This document shows positions 54,926 to 64,000 of a stretch of DNA of 64,000 nucleotides, piece after piece. Position numbers and translations under genes: made by a program. The notes beneath the pieces were generated by a model. The model saw only the letters and a list, made by a program, of their open reading frames with translations. It was not told where the DNA came from and did not search any database. Numbering within the stretch: position 1 is the first letter of the stretch; each line of letters opens with the position of its first letter. Source of the DNA: Nannizziopsis barbatae (lineage: Eukaryota > Ascomycota > Eurotiomycetes > Onygenales > Nannizziopsiaceae); assembly GCA_014964245.1 (NCBI GenBank), contig JACVYH010000002.1:5669501-5733500 (forward strand), given 5' to 3'.

Positions 54926-56687
54926 ATTTGCAACAAGTCTAAAATAGCTGCTTTAGACAAGCTAACTAGCTAATAACAAGACACAGAGCGCGTTAATAAG
55001 TCCTAGGATTCTGCTTGGAACCGCGACAAATCCACCCACAATTTCCAAAATTCCACGTCAGGGGTTGCTTGATTTGCTTGACGGAGTTGACTTTGGCTAT
55101 TCTTGGTCCTCGACTCTTTGAGCTTAGTTGGTCTCCATAACGCGTTCTCTCAGCTCTTGTTTCCCGCCAGATGATTCTCGCCCGCAAAAAGTGTGTGACT
55201 TTTATTAACCACCTTTTTTTTGCTGCTCAATGAAAGTTCCACCTTTTCCACGTTGCCGTTGTTGTTGTTGATCTTGTTGTTGCCGCCATCAATGCCATTC
55301 ATCGAATTGCATTGTCCACATCGCCTCTCGCTCTAACTTCGTTACATAGTTATCTGTCACTTTTGGTTCCTGGTATAGAGTTCTAACCAAAGAAAAAAAA
55401 GGAAAAGGGCGTGTTCTGGTTGAACCAAACTACCGCGTCGCGTATGGCTCGAGAAACTCGAAGATTGACCCGATCACTGGTACACTAAACCCGTCCTCGT
55501 GTATCAAAAAAGCCTGTGTAAGACAGTCACCAGTCACCAGTCACCACCACTTCGACGCTTTCCACTCTTTTTTTCCACTCTTTCCAGACCCCTTGTGCTT
55601 GACACTTGACACTCGCTGCGGTTAACTTTTCGTTCGAAACCTTGCGACTCTTTCGAACTGGAACCCCCGACCCTTTTCTCGCGGGCCACCACGACCAACG
55701 ACCACCACTCAACCACCACCCCAGACACACCAGATCCCCAAAAAGAACTTCCGCCCAATTCAATCCCATCCCATCCCATCCGCCAACCAACCAACCAACC
55801 CTGGGCCTCGACCTCCGACCTTCTTTGTCCTGCCGACCGCTTCTCACCCATCAATCATTTTTTATCCGCTTCACCTTCTCGTCGCCCTGTCAGGTTTACC
55901 GTTACTCGAGTTTAGTCGTTGATTTCGAGGGTTTGGTGCTCGGGGTAAGTCGATCGATCATCCATCTGTCTGTCCTCCTCTCCTCCGCATCCACACCCAC
56001 ACGCTCGCATCCCGAATCTCGCGAGGCGTGACAATTTTTCCTACCATTCCGATCCAACTTCTGCCTTGCACTGTCGTCAACTCCACTGCGTTTCTCGTTA
56101 TATTTCGCATTCAGACTCAATTCTGCTCGTTTATTCTGTCACCCTCTTCCTAAGCTTCCTTCCCTGCTCCCCTTGTTTCGAGTCGCTTCTGCCTCAAGCT
56201 CCCCCTTCCTGCGACTCCTGAGCCATGATTGTATGTCGACGACGATAAGCATTTGTTTTCTGTTGAATAGAGTCATCTGTCGATATTTGCGAAAATCACC
56301 AATTGTCCTTTTCGATCCCCCGTCGCGATTTGCCTTGCTCCCGGCTTTGTTCGTTGATCTGCGTCAAATTATTGGAAAACGTCGCTTACCTTGTCTTCTG
56401 GTCCAGGCGCAGTTAAAGCACGCATCCTGCATCTGCTTCCGGCTACTGGCGCCCTTTTCACCGGTCTAGATCCCTTGCACCTCCGTGACACCCACCTCCC
56501 GAATCCCGAGTTATACTGCAATCACCCAACCCGCGACGGCCCGGGCCAAAATTGTTTGCCTTCTCCCTACCGGCGGCCTCTTCGCGAGGATCGCGTTAGC
56601 CGTTACGAACTACCCGTCGATCGTTTAGTCGAAGAATTGCGATTGTCACGCCACGAATTGGGCCCGGGGACGATCATTACGCGAGAT
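54926..56687 (+). promoter_or_regulatory. Long leader and promoter region of the Whi3-type gene
   Basis: About 1.7 kb of strongly pyrimidine-rich sequence with CACCAC, CCAACCAACC and CCCATCCCATC runs (55.5-55.85 kb), typical of long leaders of fungal regulatory genes. Several short upstream ATG frames exist, and GGTAAGT at 55945 could be a leader intron donor. The frame of the main CDS stays open upstream to at least 56391, so an N-terminal extension by splicing is possible. Confidence 0.45.
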
Positions 56688-58514
56688 ATGAGTAGCACTA
56701 CAGGCCAGGCGAGCCAACCTGGTTCGCTGTATGAGTCCTCGTTGAAACGTAATGGTTCTGTGCCTGCCACAGTGGCACCTCCACTCTCTTTGTCTACCTC
56801 TATTGCTCTTCCTGCGCCCGTGAATAAATCAACGACAGATGTCTTTTCGCCTGTAACGACCCAGGTCCCTTATGCCCTCACTCCCATCGGCAAACCACCC
56901 GCTTTCGAACCGCAGAACTCGAGTCTTAGCACTATAAGCGATTCTGAAAGAGTGCCTTCTAGTCTCGGCAATGGAACTGCTTTTCCTGGTCTTGGGGCAA
57001 TGGGCGTTGGTCAAGTTGGAATTTTGCTACAGAACCTTCCAAGGAATATGACTGATGAGTCAGTGCGGTCCATGTTATTGTTCGCTCAGGATCTTCTTAG
57101 CACCACGGTTCTCAAAAAATCCCCTGCCGATGAAGGTGATTTTGTCAGCGCCATCGCTTTCTTTAAAACGCGCATTGCTGCCGAGGAGGTGCGGGATATG
57201 CTCGACGGAAAATGGAATCCTACAAGCAAAGCGAATATGGTTGTTGAACTTTTGGACACCCCTGCTATGTTGCATAGGCGCAACACGATCGATCTGATCC
57301 CGTCCTCAAGTAGCCTGAACTCGCTATCCCTCGTCACCCCATCGGGATTGATGGCTCAACCTCTTCTTTCTCGATTTGACCAGGCTGCAGGACCAAGTGG
57401 GACAGTCAGCCATAGTGACTTGCAATCGCCGGATCAAGCTTCGAGACTTCAGTCTTTGTTTTCTTCACAATCGCCTTTGAGTGACGGCTTGAATGGGCGG
57501 CCCCGCGTTACTGGAAAATCAGTTATCGACCAGGAGGTTGACGAAGATACTGGAGAACTTTTAAAAGATCCGATTGCATATGCTCGGAATGGACATTCGA
57601 ATTCCATGGGTATGCCACGTCGATCGACCAACCCTCCTATGGGTCTGGGTCATTTTGGAAGTTTGAGCTTATCGACCAACTTATCCTCACCATCACTTTC
57701 GTTTGGTAATGGATCGTCCACTCGCCCAACGCCTTCCAGTGCCATATCTCCAAATTTCCCGAACCTTGGCGCTAATGGATACCATCAACCACCACCGTTC
57801 CATCGTCCGAATTATCCTCCGGTGAATCCGGCCGACCAGAACCCTCCTTGTAATACGCTTTATGTGGGTAACTTACCACCTGATACCTCGGAAGATGAGC
57901 TCAAAGCCTTGTTTTCAAAGCAGCGAGGATACAAGCGTATGATATTCCGCCAAAAAGCCAATGGACCAATATGCTTCGTTGAATTCGACGATATATCCTG
58001 GGCAACCAAGAGTCTCAAAGAGCTTTATGGATACGAGCTTTCAAACAGCATAAAAGGTGGCATTCGATTGAGCTTCTCGAAAAATCCACTCGGTGTACGA
58101 AATAGCCAAGCTGGAAACATGCATAGCCCGAACCCGATGACGCCCCACTCGGCAATGAACGCCATGAACGGCCCGGGATTAATCGGCACACCGCGATTCT
58201 CAACCGCTAATGGACCACCACCTGGTCTCAACGCACCTCCCGGCCTCCCTATGCCCATTGGAATGACACCGAATTCCATACCATCCCCCCACCCAACTTC
58301 AGGAGGTAATGGCGGAACCACGAACAACGGCTTCGGATCCAACGGCGGTGCTCTCGGACTCGGGATCAGCCATGCGGGAAGCGGCGGAAATCGAATGAGA
58401 CGCCCTCCTCCTCCTTCTTCCCTTAATGACACTCTAATTGGAAATCCGGCGTCCGGACCTGCTCTGGGGGCCATGAATGGTGCCGGATATCCCGATTATA
58501 TGATGGGTCGTTAA
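56688..58514 (+). CDS. whi3: Whi3-type RNA-binding protein, RRM
   Basis: The ATG at 56688 gives 608 residues (MSSTTGQASQPGSLYESS). An N-terminal atypical RRM-like segment lies at about residues 108-195 (VGILLQNLPRNMTDESVRSM; VSAIAFFKTRIAAEEVRDML). A Ser/Pro/Asn-rich disordered middle follows. The C-terminal canonical RRM (about 389-470) has RNP2 TLYVGNLPPD and RNP1 PICFVEFDDI and the family-specific RLSFSKNPLGVR. The tail is Gly/Pro/Asn-rich and ends YPDYMMGR. Whi3 proteins bind mRNAs such as the G1 cyclin's and control cell size, polarity and nuclear-cycle asynchrony through condensates. There is no long poly-Q here, unlike in Ashbya. An in-frame upstream extension (56391-56687, with LVEELRLSRHELGPGTIITRD) may also be translated. 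Confidence 0.88.
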   Translation: MSSTTGQASQPGSLYESSLKRNGSVPATVAPPLSLSTSIALPAPVNKSTTDVFSPVTTQVPYALTPIGKPPAFEPQNSSLSTISDSERVPSSLGNGTAFPGLGAMGVGQVGILLQNLPRNMTDESVRSMLLFAQDLLSTTVLKKSPADEGDFVSAIAFFKTRIAAEEVRDMLDGKWNPTSKANMVVELLDTPAMLHRRNTIDLIPSSSSLNSLSLVTPSGLMAQPLLSRFDQAAGPSGTVSHSDLQSPDQASRLQSLFSSQSPLSDGLNGRPRVTGKSVIDQEVDEDTGELLKDPIAYARNGHSNSMGMPRRSTNPPMGLGHFGSLSLSTNLSSPSLSFGNGSSTRPTPSSAISPNFPNLGANGYHQPPPFHRPNYPPVNPADQNPPCNTLYVGNLPPDTSEDELKALFSKQRGYKRMIFRQKANGPICFVEFDDISWATKSLKELYGYELSNSIKGGIRLSFSKNPLGVRNSQAGNMHSPNPMTPHSAMNAMNGPGLIGTPRFSTANGPPPGLNAPPGLPMPIGMTPNSIPSPHPTSGGNGGTTNNGFGSNGGALGLGISHAGSGGNRMRRPPPPSSLNDTLIGNPASGPALGAMNGAGYPDYMMGR

Positions 58515-60345
58515 CGTTCTCACGTATTTCTTCATTCGAAAGTTTTTTCTCTCATGAATTGCATGTATAGCGGCGGAACCGAAAGCGATTGGCGCAGAAA
58601 GGAGTATTCGACCTCATATTTTTATCATTTCCCCTACTATTACTACCACTAGATCGTGATTGGAAGATGCACGACTGTTACTTTTGTTTCGACTCCTTTT
58701 TTGGTCTCAAGCTTTTGTTTCTACTCTATTTTTCCTCATTTGGCATGAACTTCTTTTTACGCAACGTCCGGGGTAAAATGGAATCATTTGATAGCAGCGA
58801 TGCACGGGGTTCTTTCTGGCGGGCTGGGCTGGCTCTCTTCGTTTTACGGATTCGGCGACAAAGGTCCATTTGCATACCCATTTGAGCGCTTGTCTTGTCT
58901 TGGTTTTCTCCCTGTGTTGTCAAACACTATCCGTCGGTTCCGGGGACATATTCTCATTCATGCCCTTCTTGTCATATCTTTTTGCTTCCTCCTCCTCCTC
59001 CTCCTCTTCCTCCATTTCAATATTTGCGGTTTCGGTGGCCGTTTTTTCTTCTTCTTATTTTTAATCTCTGTCATTAATTTTCTTGGTCGGTGTTTTGTGT
59101 GTTTCGCGCCCTACAAACATGGTTCCTTTTGGCACTTAGCATTCTTCCCAGCTCATTTTGGACATACCCTGTTTTTCTACTTTCGCTTCTGATTTCCATA
59201 CCTTTACACACGGGCAGAAGTGACTCGGGTTTTCACTCCTGCAAATGTGCATCCCATTCCCCCCTTTCTTATTATTATTCCACTTCGATGAACCACGTAC
59301 ATGCATATATCTTTACCCCTGCACAAAAAGAATTTGGTATTTTCCCCCGGTTGCAAGAACGGTTGCGATCATGGCACACAACTGAGCCCCGTTTTTTATT
59401 CTAGCATTTTGTGGCTCTTGGATGAGGTAAAAGGCGTGAGTGAGTGTACTTTTGCTAGGATATGTATGTGGCGGTTATGATTTTTCTTGCACCTCATTTT
59501 ACATCATTTGCAAAGTTTTTCTCCATGTATACCCATTGATATATCGCTTTTTTTTTTGCGCTGTCATTACTGTGTCTTTTTTGGTTGTACGTGGCTTATG
59601 GATCTGGAATCTTCTTATGACACGACCTTTGTTTTTACCCTGTTTGGCCTGCATAGGTAATGACCATGAATTGGGCGACATGCTACTTTTTCAATTCTTT
59701 TTTGCAACTAGCACCATGTCTCTTCTATGTAATCTGAGCAGCTTCTTTTCTCTTCGATTCCTTTTTTCCACACTCAACTTTCTCTGGGGACTCGAAGCCG
59801 ATTCTTTGGCCTGCTCTCAAGGTCGAATGGGATTTCCACTTCAACTTTTCGAAACACAAAGCAGAAGTTTCATATTCCTCGGATGAACTGCATTTTCTAG
59901 GGGGGAGAAAGGATGGGCGCTTCGACGATGTCTCACACATTAAGATACCACCTGCTTTGGGCACCGGAAGGATCATTGGGGCGTTGGCTTCTTTTTTACG
60001 CGCAATTGATTCGAGAATCTTATTACTCTGCCTCCCATATTACATACACGTTTATCAAGATAATCTAAGTTTTTGCATTATATCTCAGATGGTTTATTGG
60101 GAAGATATCGTTTGTGAATTATAAGGCTTCTTGTTGACTAGGTGATGTACGGCTGACAAGACCAACAACAGTTTTGAAAATCACGCAACCATGTTATTTT
60201 CTTGAAACCATGATCGGAAGTTACAGCAGTGATAGAAAGTATGCCTATGAATGCAGTTCTTAGGTTGAGACAAGGCTCTCAAAGCTATGTAGGTCTCATC
60301 CCGCATAACTAACTAGGTAAATAGTTAAGTAACTACATGCTTTGT
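58515..60345. other. Long 3' trailer and spacer
   Basis: About 1.8 kb, very T-rich on the plus strand, which produces spurious hydrophobic frames (58788, 59090, 59440). No gene was supported. Probably mostly the trailer of the Whi3-type mRNA. Confidence 0.55.
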
Positions 60346-60880
60346 CTAACAGCCCCTCGACCGATTTGACAAACAGACATTTGTACACTTAGGACCGGTG
60401 CGGACAGTATATTTCTTTCCAGAGATTTCGTCACCTTTGCATGTGTCGAGAACTACATACATTCGTATTCTATGTCAGAATTCGGAGAAGAACGGGGGAG
60501 TTTCAACATGATATGGAAGGTTGGGATAGCTACTTACTCGAGGCAACAGCGTCCGCAAAATCCTTACGTTTCCAATGATCGATGTTTTTAGACCATGACA
60601 CACAGCAAGAGTGACGGCAATAATTACGGCCTTCTGCTTCGAGAATATCAAGATGTGCACCGAAGGCCATCAACTCGGCTAGGAGTGTTTCGCAAGCCTC
60701 ACGTTTTGCTAGATTGTTTTTGGGATCGCATACGACTTCCCCTTCACCAGAACGGGCAGCTAATGCTAATGGCTCTATGGGTGTGCTGTTGTTGCTTGCG
60801 GATTCTAGTGGAAAGGTCGTCCCGACGTGGGCGAGGGTGAGAGCAAGAGCAAGCACAATGACGGATTTGTTAAACAACAT
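60346..60880 (-). CDS. Secreted Cys-rich protein, WD-like-fungi type, copy 1
   Basis: Two exons (60538-60880, 60346-60452) give 149 residues from the ATG at 60880; an in-frame ATG at 60940 would precede the signal peptide and is less likely. The signal peptide is MLFNKSVIVLALALTLAHVG. The mature chain has EVVCDPKNNLAKREACETLL, RNYCRHSCCVSWSKNI, and in exon 2 LDTCKGDEISGKKYTVR and TNVCLSNRSRGC at the terminus. The framework CDP...C...C..SCCVSWS...C....SG...NVC.S.R...C is shared with 61518-62064, with the same intron phase and place. It resembles the fungal secreted domain called WD-like (PF20493, recalled, not checked). Probably secreted and disulfide-bonded; role unknown. Confidence 0.76.
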
Positions 60881-61517
60881 GTTTGAAGGGATGAGGAAGG
60901 AATTGTGAATGGTGGTGATACTCATCATTGAGTAAAACACGGTCTTGCGTATGCTTTATATCTAGCTATCTGCTGTCTCCCTAAGATTGCGTTATTTTGC
61001 ATTCTCCGCTATGTAGTTATAACAGTGATGATAATGCCAACAGGCAACGTACTTGATTCTTGAATTAAATATTGATTAAATGCCTCAGTCTGCCTCCCTT
61101 TTCATATCATTATTATTCAAGTACCACCAACTCTGGCTTGCGGTCTGCCTTGCTTTGGGAAAGGAAAGTCTAGCTGGACAATGACATATAGGCAGGTGAG
61201 TACATCCAGATCTAACCATGCATGCCCAGTAATTAGTTAACCGCTGACCTCGTTACCTACGAGTTAGTTACTGAATCAAATATAGAATCTAACCAAATCT
61301 TGTGGTGGTTCGACTCCCATCCAAATAGCTTGATTATGTATTGTAGGTAAGTAAACTAGGACGAGGCTTATCACTTTTGATTATTAACTTGGATTTTAGG
61401 GGGTGGGTAATGAATCTGGATAGCAACGGCCCTTTGATATCAAAAAAGCTAAAATGTATGGATATAGTTATGTATGAATTATATACGTTAAAATCAGGAT
61501 CAACAGAGACCGAACAT
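60881..61517. other. Spacer between the tandem secreted genes
   Basis: A 637-bp promoter region of copy 1 and trailer of copy 2. It contains AGTTAGTTA tracts and no coding signal. A GGTTCGACTCC sequence near 61308 resembles a tRNA B box, but no tRNA fold was found. Confidence 0.5.
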
Positions 61518-62064
61518 TCAAAGACAGTGCTTGTCGCGGTCTGACATACAGACATTAGTACAACCCTCACCAACACGGATAGCGTAACGTTCCCCAGAGA
61601 TTTTTTTATCCTGGCATTGGTCGAAAACTAACTAGTTGTCAGTAACTTAAGTGAGGGAGAAAAAGAGTATGAAGATTGAGCTTACTTGCCTGAGCTTCCT
61701 CCAGCAGAGCCTTATAAGTGAGTTCTTTGGCATCCTCAGACCACGAGACACAGCATCGGCGAATTGCACCGGCCCTCCACTCGTTCTGGCAAATAGAGCG
61801 AATTGTTTTTTTATTCTTCCGATAAAGCTTCTCTCCCTTTACGTCGGACGCTTTAAGATCATCCAATACCCGCTGACATAGATCACGGTCTGCCTGGTTG
61901 TACGGGTCGCATACGATCTCTTTTTCAGTAGAGCGGCCGACCAGCTGTGTGCCATTTCTGAAACCAGCCATATCCGAGATCTCGCTCGTTGATTGTAGAG
62001 GAGAGGCCATAGTGATGTTGGCCAGCGCAACAAGGAAAGTGATAATTGCAGGTTTAGAGAGCAT
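61518..62064 (-). CDS. Secreted Cys-rich protein, WD-like-fungi type, copy 2
   Basis: Two exons (61686-62064, 61518-61627) give 162 residues. The signal peptide MLSKPAIITFLVALANITMA ends near AS-PL. The mature part has KEIVCDPYNQADRDLCQRVL, RSICQNEWRAGAIRRCCVSW, and in exon 2 FDQCQDKKISGERYAIR and TNVCMSDRDKHCL. Compared with copy 1, the loop before CCVSWS is longer (EWRAGAI) and the C terminus ends CL. The intron (phase 1, donor GTAAGC) matches copy 1 in place. Tandem orientation and shared structure indicate local duplication followed by strong divergence. Confidence 0.76.
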
Positions 62065-63031
62065 ATTGGAAAGGTCTCGGTAGATTTGACTAGTGGTAAG
62101 TTATGTAGGTGATCTTGAACGCAAAGCTTAGAGCTGCTGCTGCAGTACTTGAGTGGACTGAGAAGAGATGAGGTTCACCCATTACTAATCATCTTAAGGC
62201 AGCTCTGGGCCATCCTTTATACTCATGAGTCGCTCGTTTGCGTTATTTAGTGCTTGTAATTATACCGATATTGGTATGCCTGGCTCATGGAATATTCTAT
62301 TGATTAGTTAGTTAATGCCTCACTATATGACATACATACATACCCCTATTAGAATGAAAAGGAAAAGCTCTTCGATGACCTCTACTGCGGATCATCGAAG
62401 GCAGAATCTTGAAGGAAGGCTGACTGATGTGTTGGAAGCGAGCCAATAATATCTTTCCTTAGGAGATGATGTCTTGAGACTTCTCCAGTGCCTCCTTGTT
62501 CTTCATCATAGATACTGAAGCTACCTGCTTATAATTATTCACGAGGCTCACGAGTAACAGAATTGCGACTTTTCTTTGGTTTAACCACCCTTGTGGCATT
62601 CTCCAGTTGCTCCAATGACTAATTTTTGCCATCACACTCTCGAGTTTCAGAATTAGCCATTTGGTCGCTGCAAACCCAAGAAGCATGAATGCTGCGAAAA
62701 TAAGCACAACATACGGAGTACCCGGCGATTGCCTCATTGGGAATTTTCATTTGCTTATGTAATGCTTCCGCGGATTATAGTAATTCCATTCAGACTTTGA
62801 TAGTTATGCGCTAGCCAAATACGGGCTGGGCACGTGATATGCCTTTTGAGTTGACTTTCTGGATCCAAAAAATTCAAGAACTTCACACATCAAAGCTCCC
62901 ATCAAGAGATTCCGCGACGAGGATAATGGAGGCATTGGGACTTCTATATTCGCTATATACACTTTAATACCGTTTAATTTCTATATTGAAATACTGTTTT
63001 AGTCCTTTCATTTCTTTTTACTACGTTCACA
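62065..63031. other. Divergent promoter region
   Basis: About 970 bp between secreted copy 2 (-) and the mS45 gene (+). It includes the possible 92-codon minus frame at 62459-62737 and a TACGGAGTA at 62712-62720 lying inside that frame. Confidence 0.5.
62459..62737 (-). CDS. Possible small membrane protein, 92 aa
   Basis: Intronless frame starting MRQSPGTPYVVLIFAAFMLL, then GFAATKWLILKLESV, and a second hydrophobic stretch (KVAILLLVSLVNNY). It could be a one- or two-pass protein. No family was recognised and it overlaps a dispersed TACGGAGTA motif, so it may be chance. Confidence 0.25.
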   Translation of the reverse strand: MRQSPGTPYVVLIFAAFMLLGFAATKWLILKLESVMAKISHWSNWRMPQGWLNQRKVAILLLVSLVNNYKQVASVSMMKNKEALEKSQDIIS

Positions 63032-64000
63032 ATGCCTCCAAGGGTAGCTAATCCCCAGCGCCTTTCCTCATCCATTTCCTCTCATATTTCCTCCAAATCC
63101 TCCTCAATATCTTCACACTCTTTACTTCCAATATGCCCTTCGTGTCTCTCACAGACCCGATCAGGCTCATCACGACGCGCCTTCAGCGCCTCGGCATCAA
63201 CGGAGCGGACTGCCCTCCGTTGGAAGCTGTTCAATTGGCTGAACGGACCTGGTAGAGCGTTCAAAGACCCTTTACCCGGTAGCACGAACTACTTGACTGC
63301 ATATGACCGAAAGGGCAAGCTTCTTCGCGTACCTACGGAAACCACACAGAACCCACAGCAAGAAGCTTCTGCGGATTCGATACAGTCTGGCGATGGCATC
63401 TTACCGCGGGAAACCATCGCGGATCTGAAGCCGTTTCCTCATAATCCGTATTTTGTCAGCGAGTCTATATTGAGCGAGCCGCTTCGAAATGAGATATATG
63501 AGCAGGTTAAAATAAAAGGGAAAAGTGTTCGGGCTGTGAGCGTGTTATTTGGCGTAGAAATGAATCGAGTTGCGGCGGTTGTGCGATTAGTGGAGCTGGA
63601 AAGGAGGATGGTTAAAGAGGTACGTTGAAATCTCTCTTCACATCTGATTTTGTTTCACCTGGTCGATTCAATGATGAGCAAATTATCGATTAGTCTTTAT
63701 GACTCTTCCAATTTCCCGGAAGAGAATGCTTCCTAACAAAAATTACAACTCTCTGAGCAGTACCTTCATATATTCTTTGTTGTTGCGATTTATCTCAGTC
63801 TATTTGATACTGACAACAAGACAGGATAAACCTTTAGCTCGACCCTACGCTCGTGCTGTACATGAGATGGTTCCAACAACACCTCTTGTACAACCGCCAC
63901 AGAAGCCCGTTGCCCACGAACCCATTAACGACCTCGTGGTTCACCGCCTTACGGAACCACAAATATTCTATCCCGTCTCCGAATCTCGTCAATTTACTCG
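63032..64000 (+). CDS. MRPS35: Mitochondrial small-subunit protein mS45 (Mrps35/Bot1 family), 3' part cut off
   Basis: Exon 1 (63032-63619) and the start of exon 2 (63826 to the window end) are seen; the reading frame stays open at 64000. A Ser/Arg-rich mitochondrial presequence (MPPRVANPQRLSSSISSHIS, RRAFSASAS) leads to FNWLNGPGRAFKDPLPGSTN, NYLTAYDRKGKLLRV, KPFPHNPYFVSESILSEPLR and the helix VKIKGKSVRAVSVLFGVEMN followed by RVAAVVRLVELER. Exon 2 begins DKPLARPYARAVHEMVP. These match the eukaryotic mitochondrial regulator (Bot1p) family, the fungal mitoribosome subunit mS45. Intron donor GTACGT, acceptor GACAG. Confidence 0.87.

Noticed and set aside
55527..55854. Two minus frames of 106 codons in the Whi3 leader
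   Set aside because: Both arise from the antisense of a C-rich leader and differ by one frame; Trp/Gly-rich composition is an artefact.
58788..59886. Hydrophobic plus frames (134, 104 and 148 codons)
   Set aside because: Produced by a T-rich 3' trailer; Phe/Leu/Ser runs without family resemblance.
61290..61330. tRNA B-box-like GGTTCGACTCCC
   Set aside because: No A box at proper distance, and no acceptor or anticodon stem could be paired.
1..64000. CRISPR array, prokaryotic operons, rRNA genes, mitochondrial DNA insert
   Set aside because: None found; spliced eukaryotic genes throughout and no spacer-repeat pattern.

Overview
This is a nuclear window from a filamentous ascomycete. Genes carry several short GT-AG introns (about 48-90 nt), the conserved proteins are of Pezizomycotina type, and small secreted proteins and decayed repeats sit between them. 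The gene set, and a recurrent TACGGAGTA/TACTCCGTA motif in spacers, fit Eurotiomycetes (Onygenales or Eurotiales); I cannot name the genus. No rRNA, tRNA or CRISPR array was found. All gene models were built by hand from splice sites, phase and protein similarity; there is no transcript evidence.

Left core (0.9-22.6 kb). Conserved housekeeping genes lie here: alpha-actinin (918-3132 +), a Yra1/ALYREF mRNA-export adaptor (3555-5163 +), a STRAP-like WD40 protein (5822-7202 -), Doa1/Ufd3 (8709-11134 +), NAD(P)HX epimerase (11265-12217 -) and mitochondrial bS16m (12754-13325 +). They are followed by a fungal 818-aa membrane protein (-), a GNAT acetyltransferase (+), an ABHD-type hydrolase (+) and a fungal multipass membrane protein (-).

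Accessory region (about 22.7-55 kb). Genes thin out. Intact ones include a secreted GH5 endoglycoceramidase-like enzyme, a five-exon F-box protein, a 635-aa protein with a trypsin-like domain, a kinase-fold phosphotransferase, a fungal orphan-domain protein, and several small secreted peptides. Between them lie broken relatives: a decayed second copy of the trypsin-like gene carrying an insertion, a phosphotransferase pseudogene with nonsense codons, a 3' fragment of the intact phosphotransferase, frameshifted fungal-domain fragments, a GC-rich repetitive block (48.97-51.9 kb) and at least seven copies of one short repeat core. Several stops look like C-to-T changes (CGA to TGA, CAG to TAG), as expected from RIP or methyl-C decay.

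Right core (55-64 kb). A Whi3-type RNA-binding protein has a very long leader and trailer. It is followed by a tandem pair of secreted proteins sharing one Cys/Trp framework and identical intron placement, and by mitochondrial protein mS45 (Mrps35/Bot1 family), cut by the window end.

Most unusual items: (i) a divergent small-secreted-peptide module at 40.1-42.5 kb present in two diverged copies and followed by a ten-cysteine secreted peptide; (ii) a trypsin-fold protein whose likely catalytic His is Asn, beside its decayed twin; (iii) the GC-rich repeat block, which I could not assign to any known element class.
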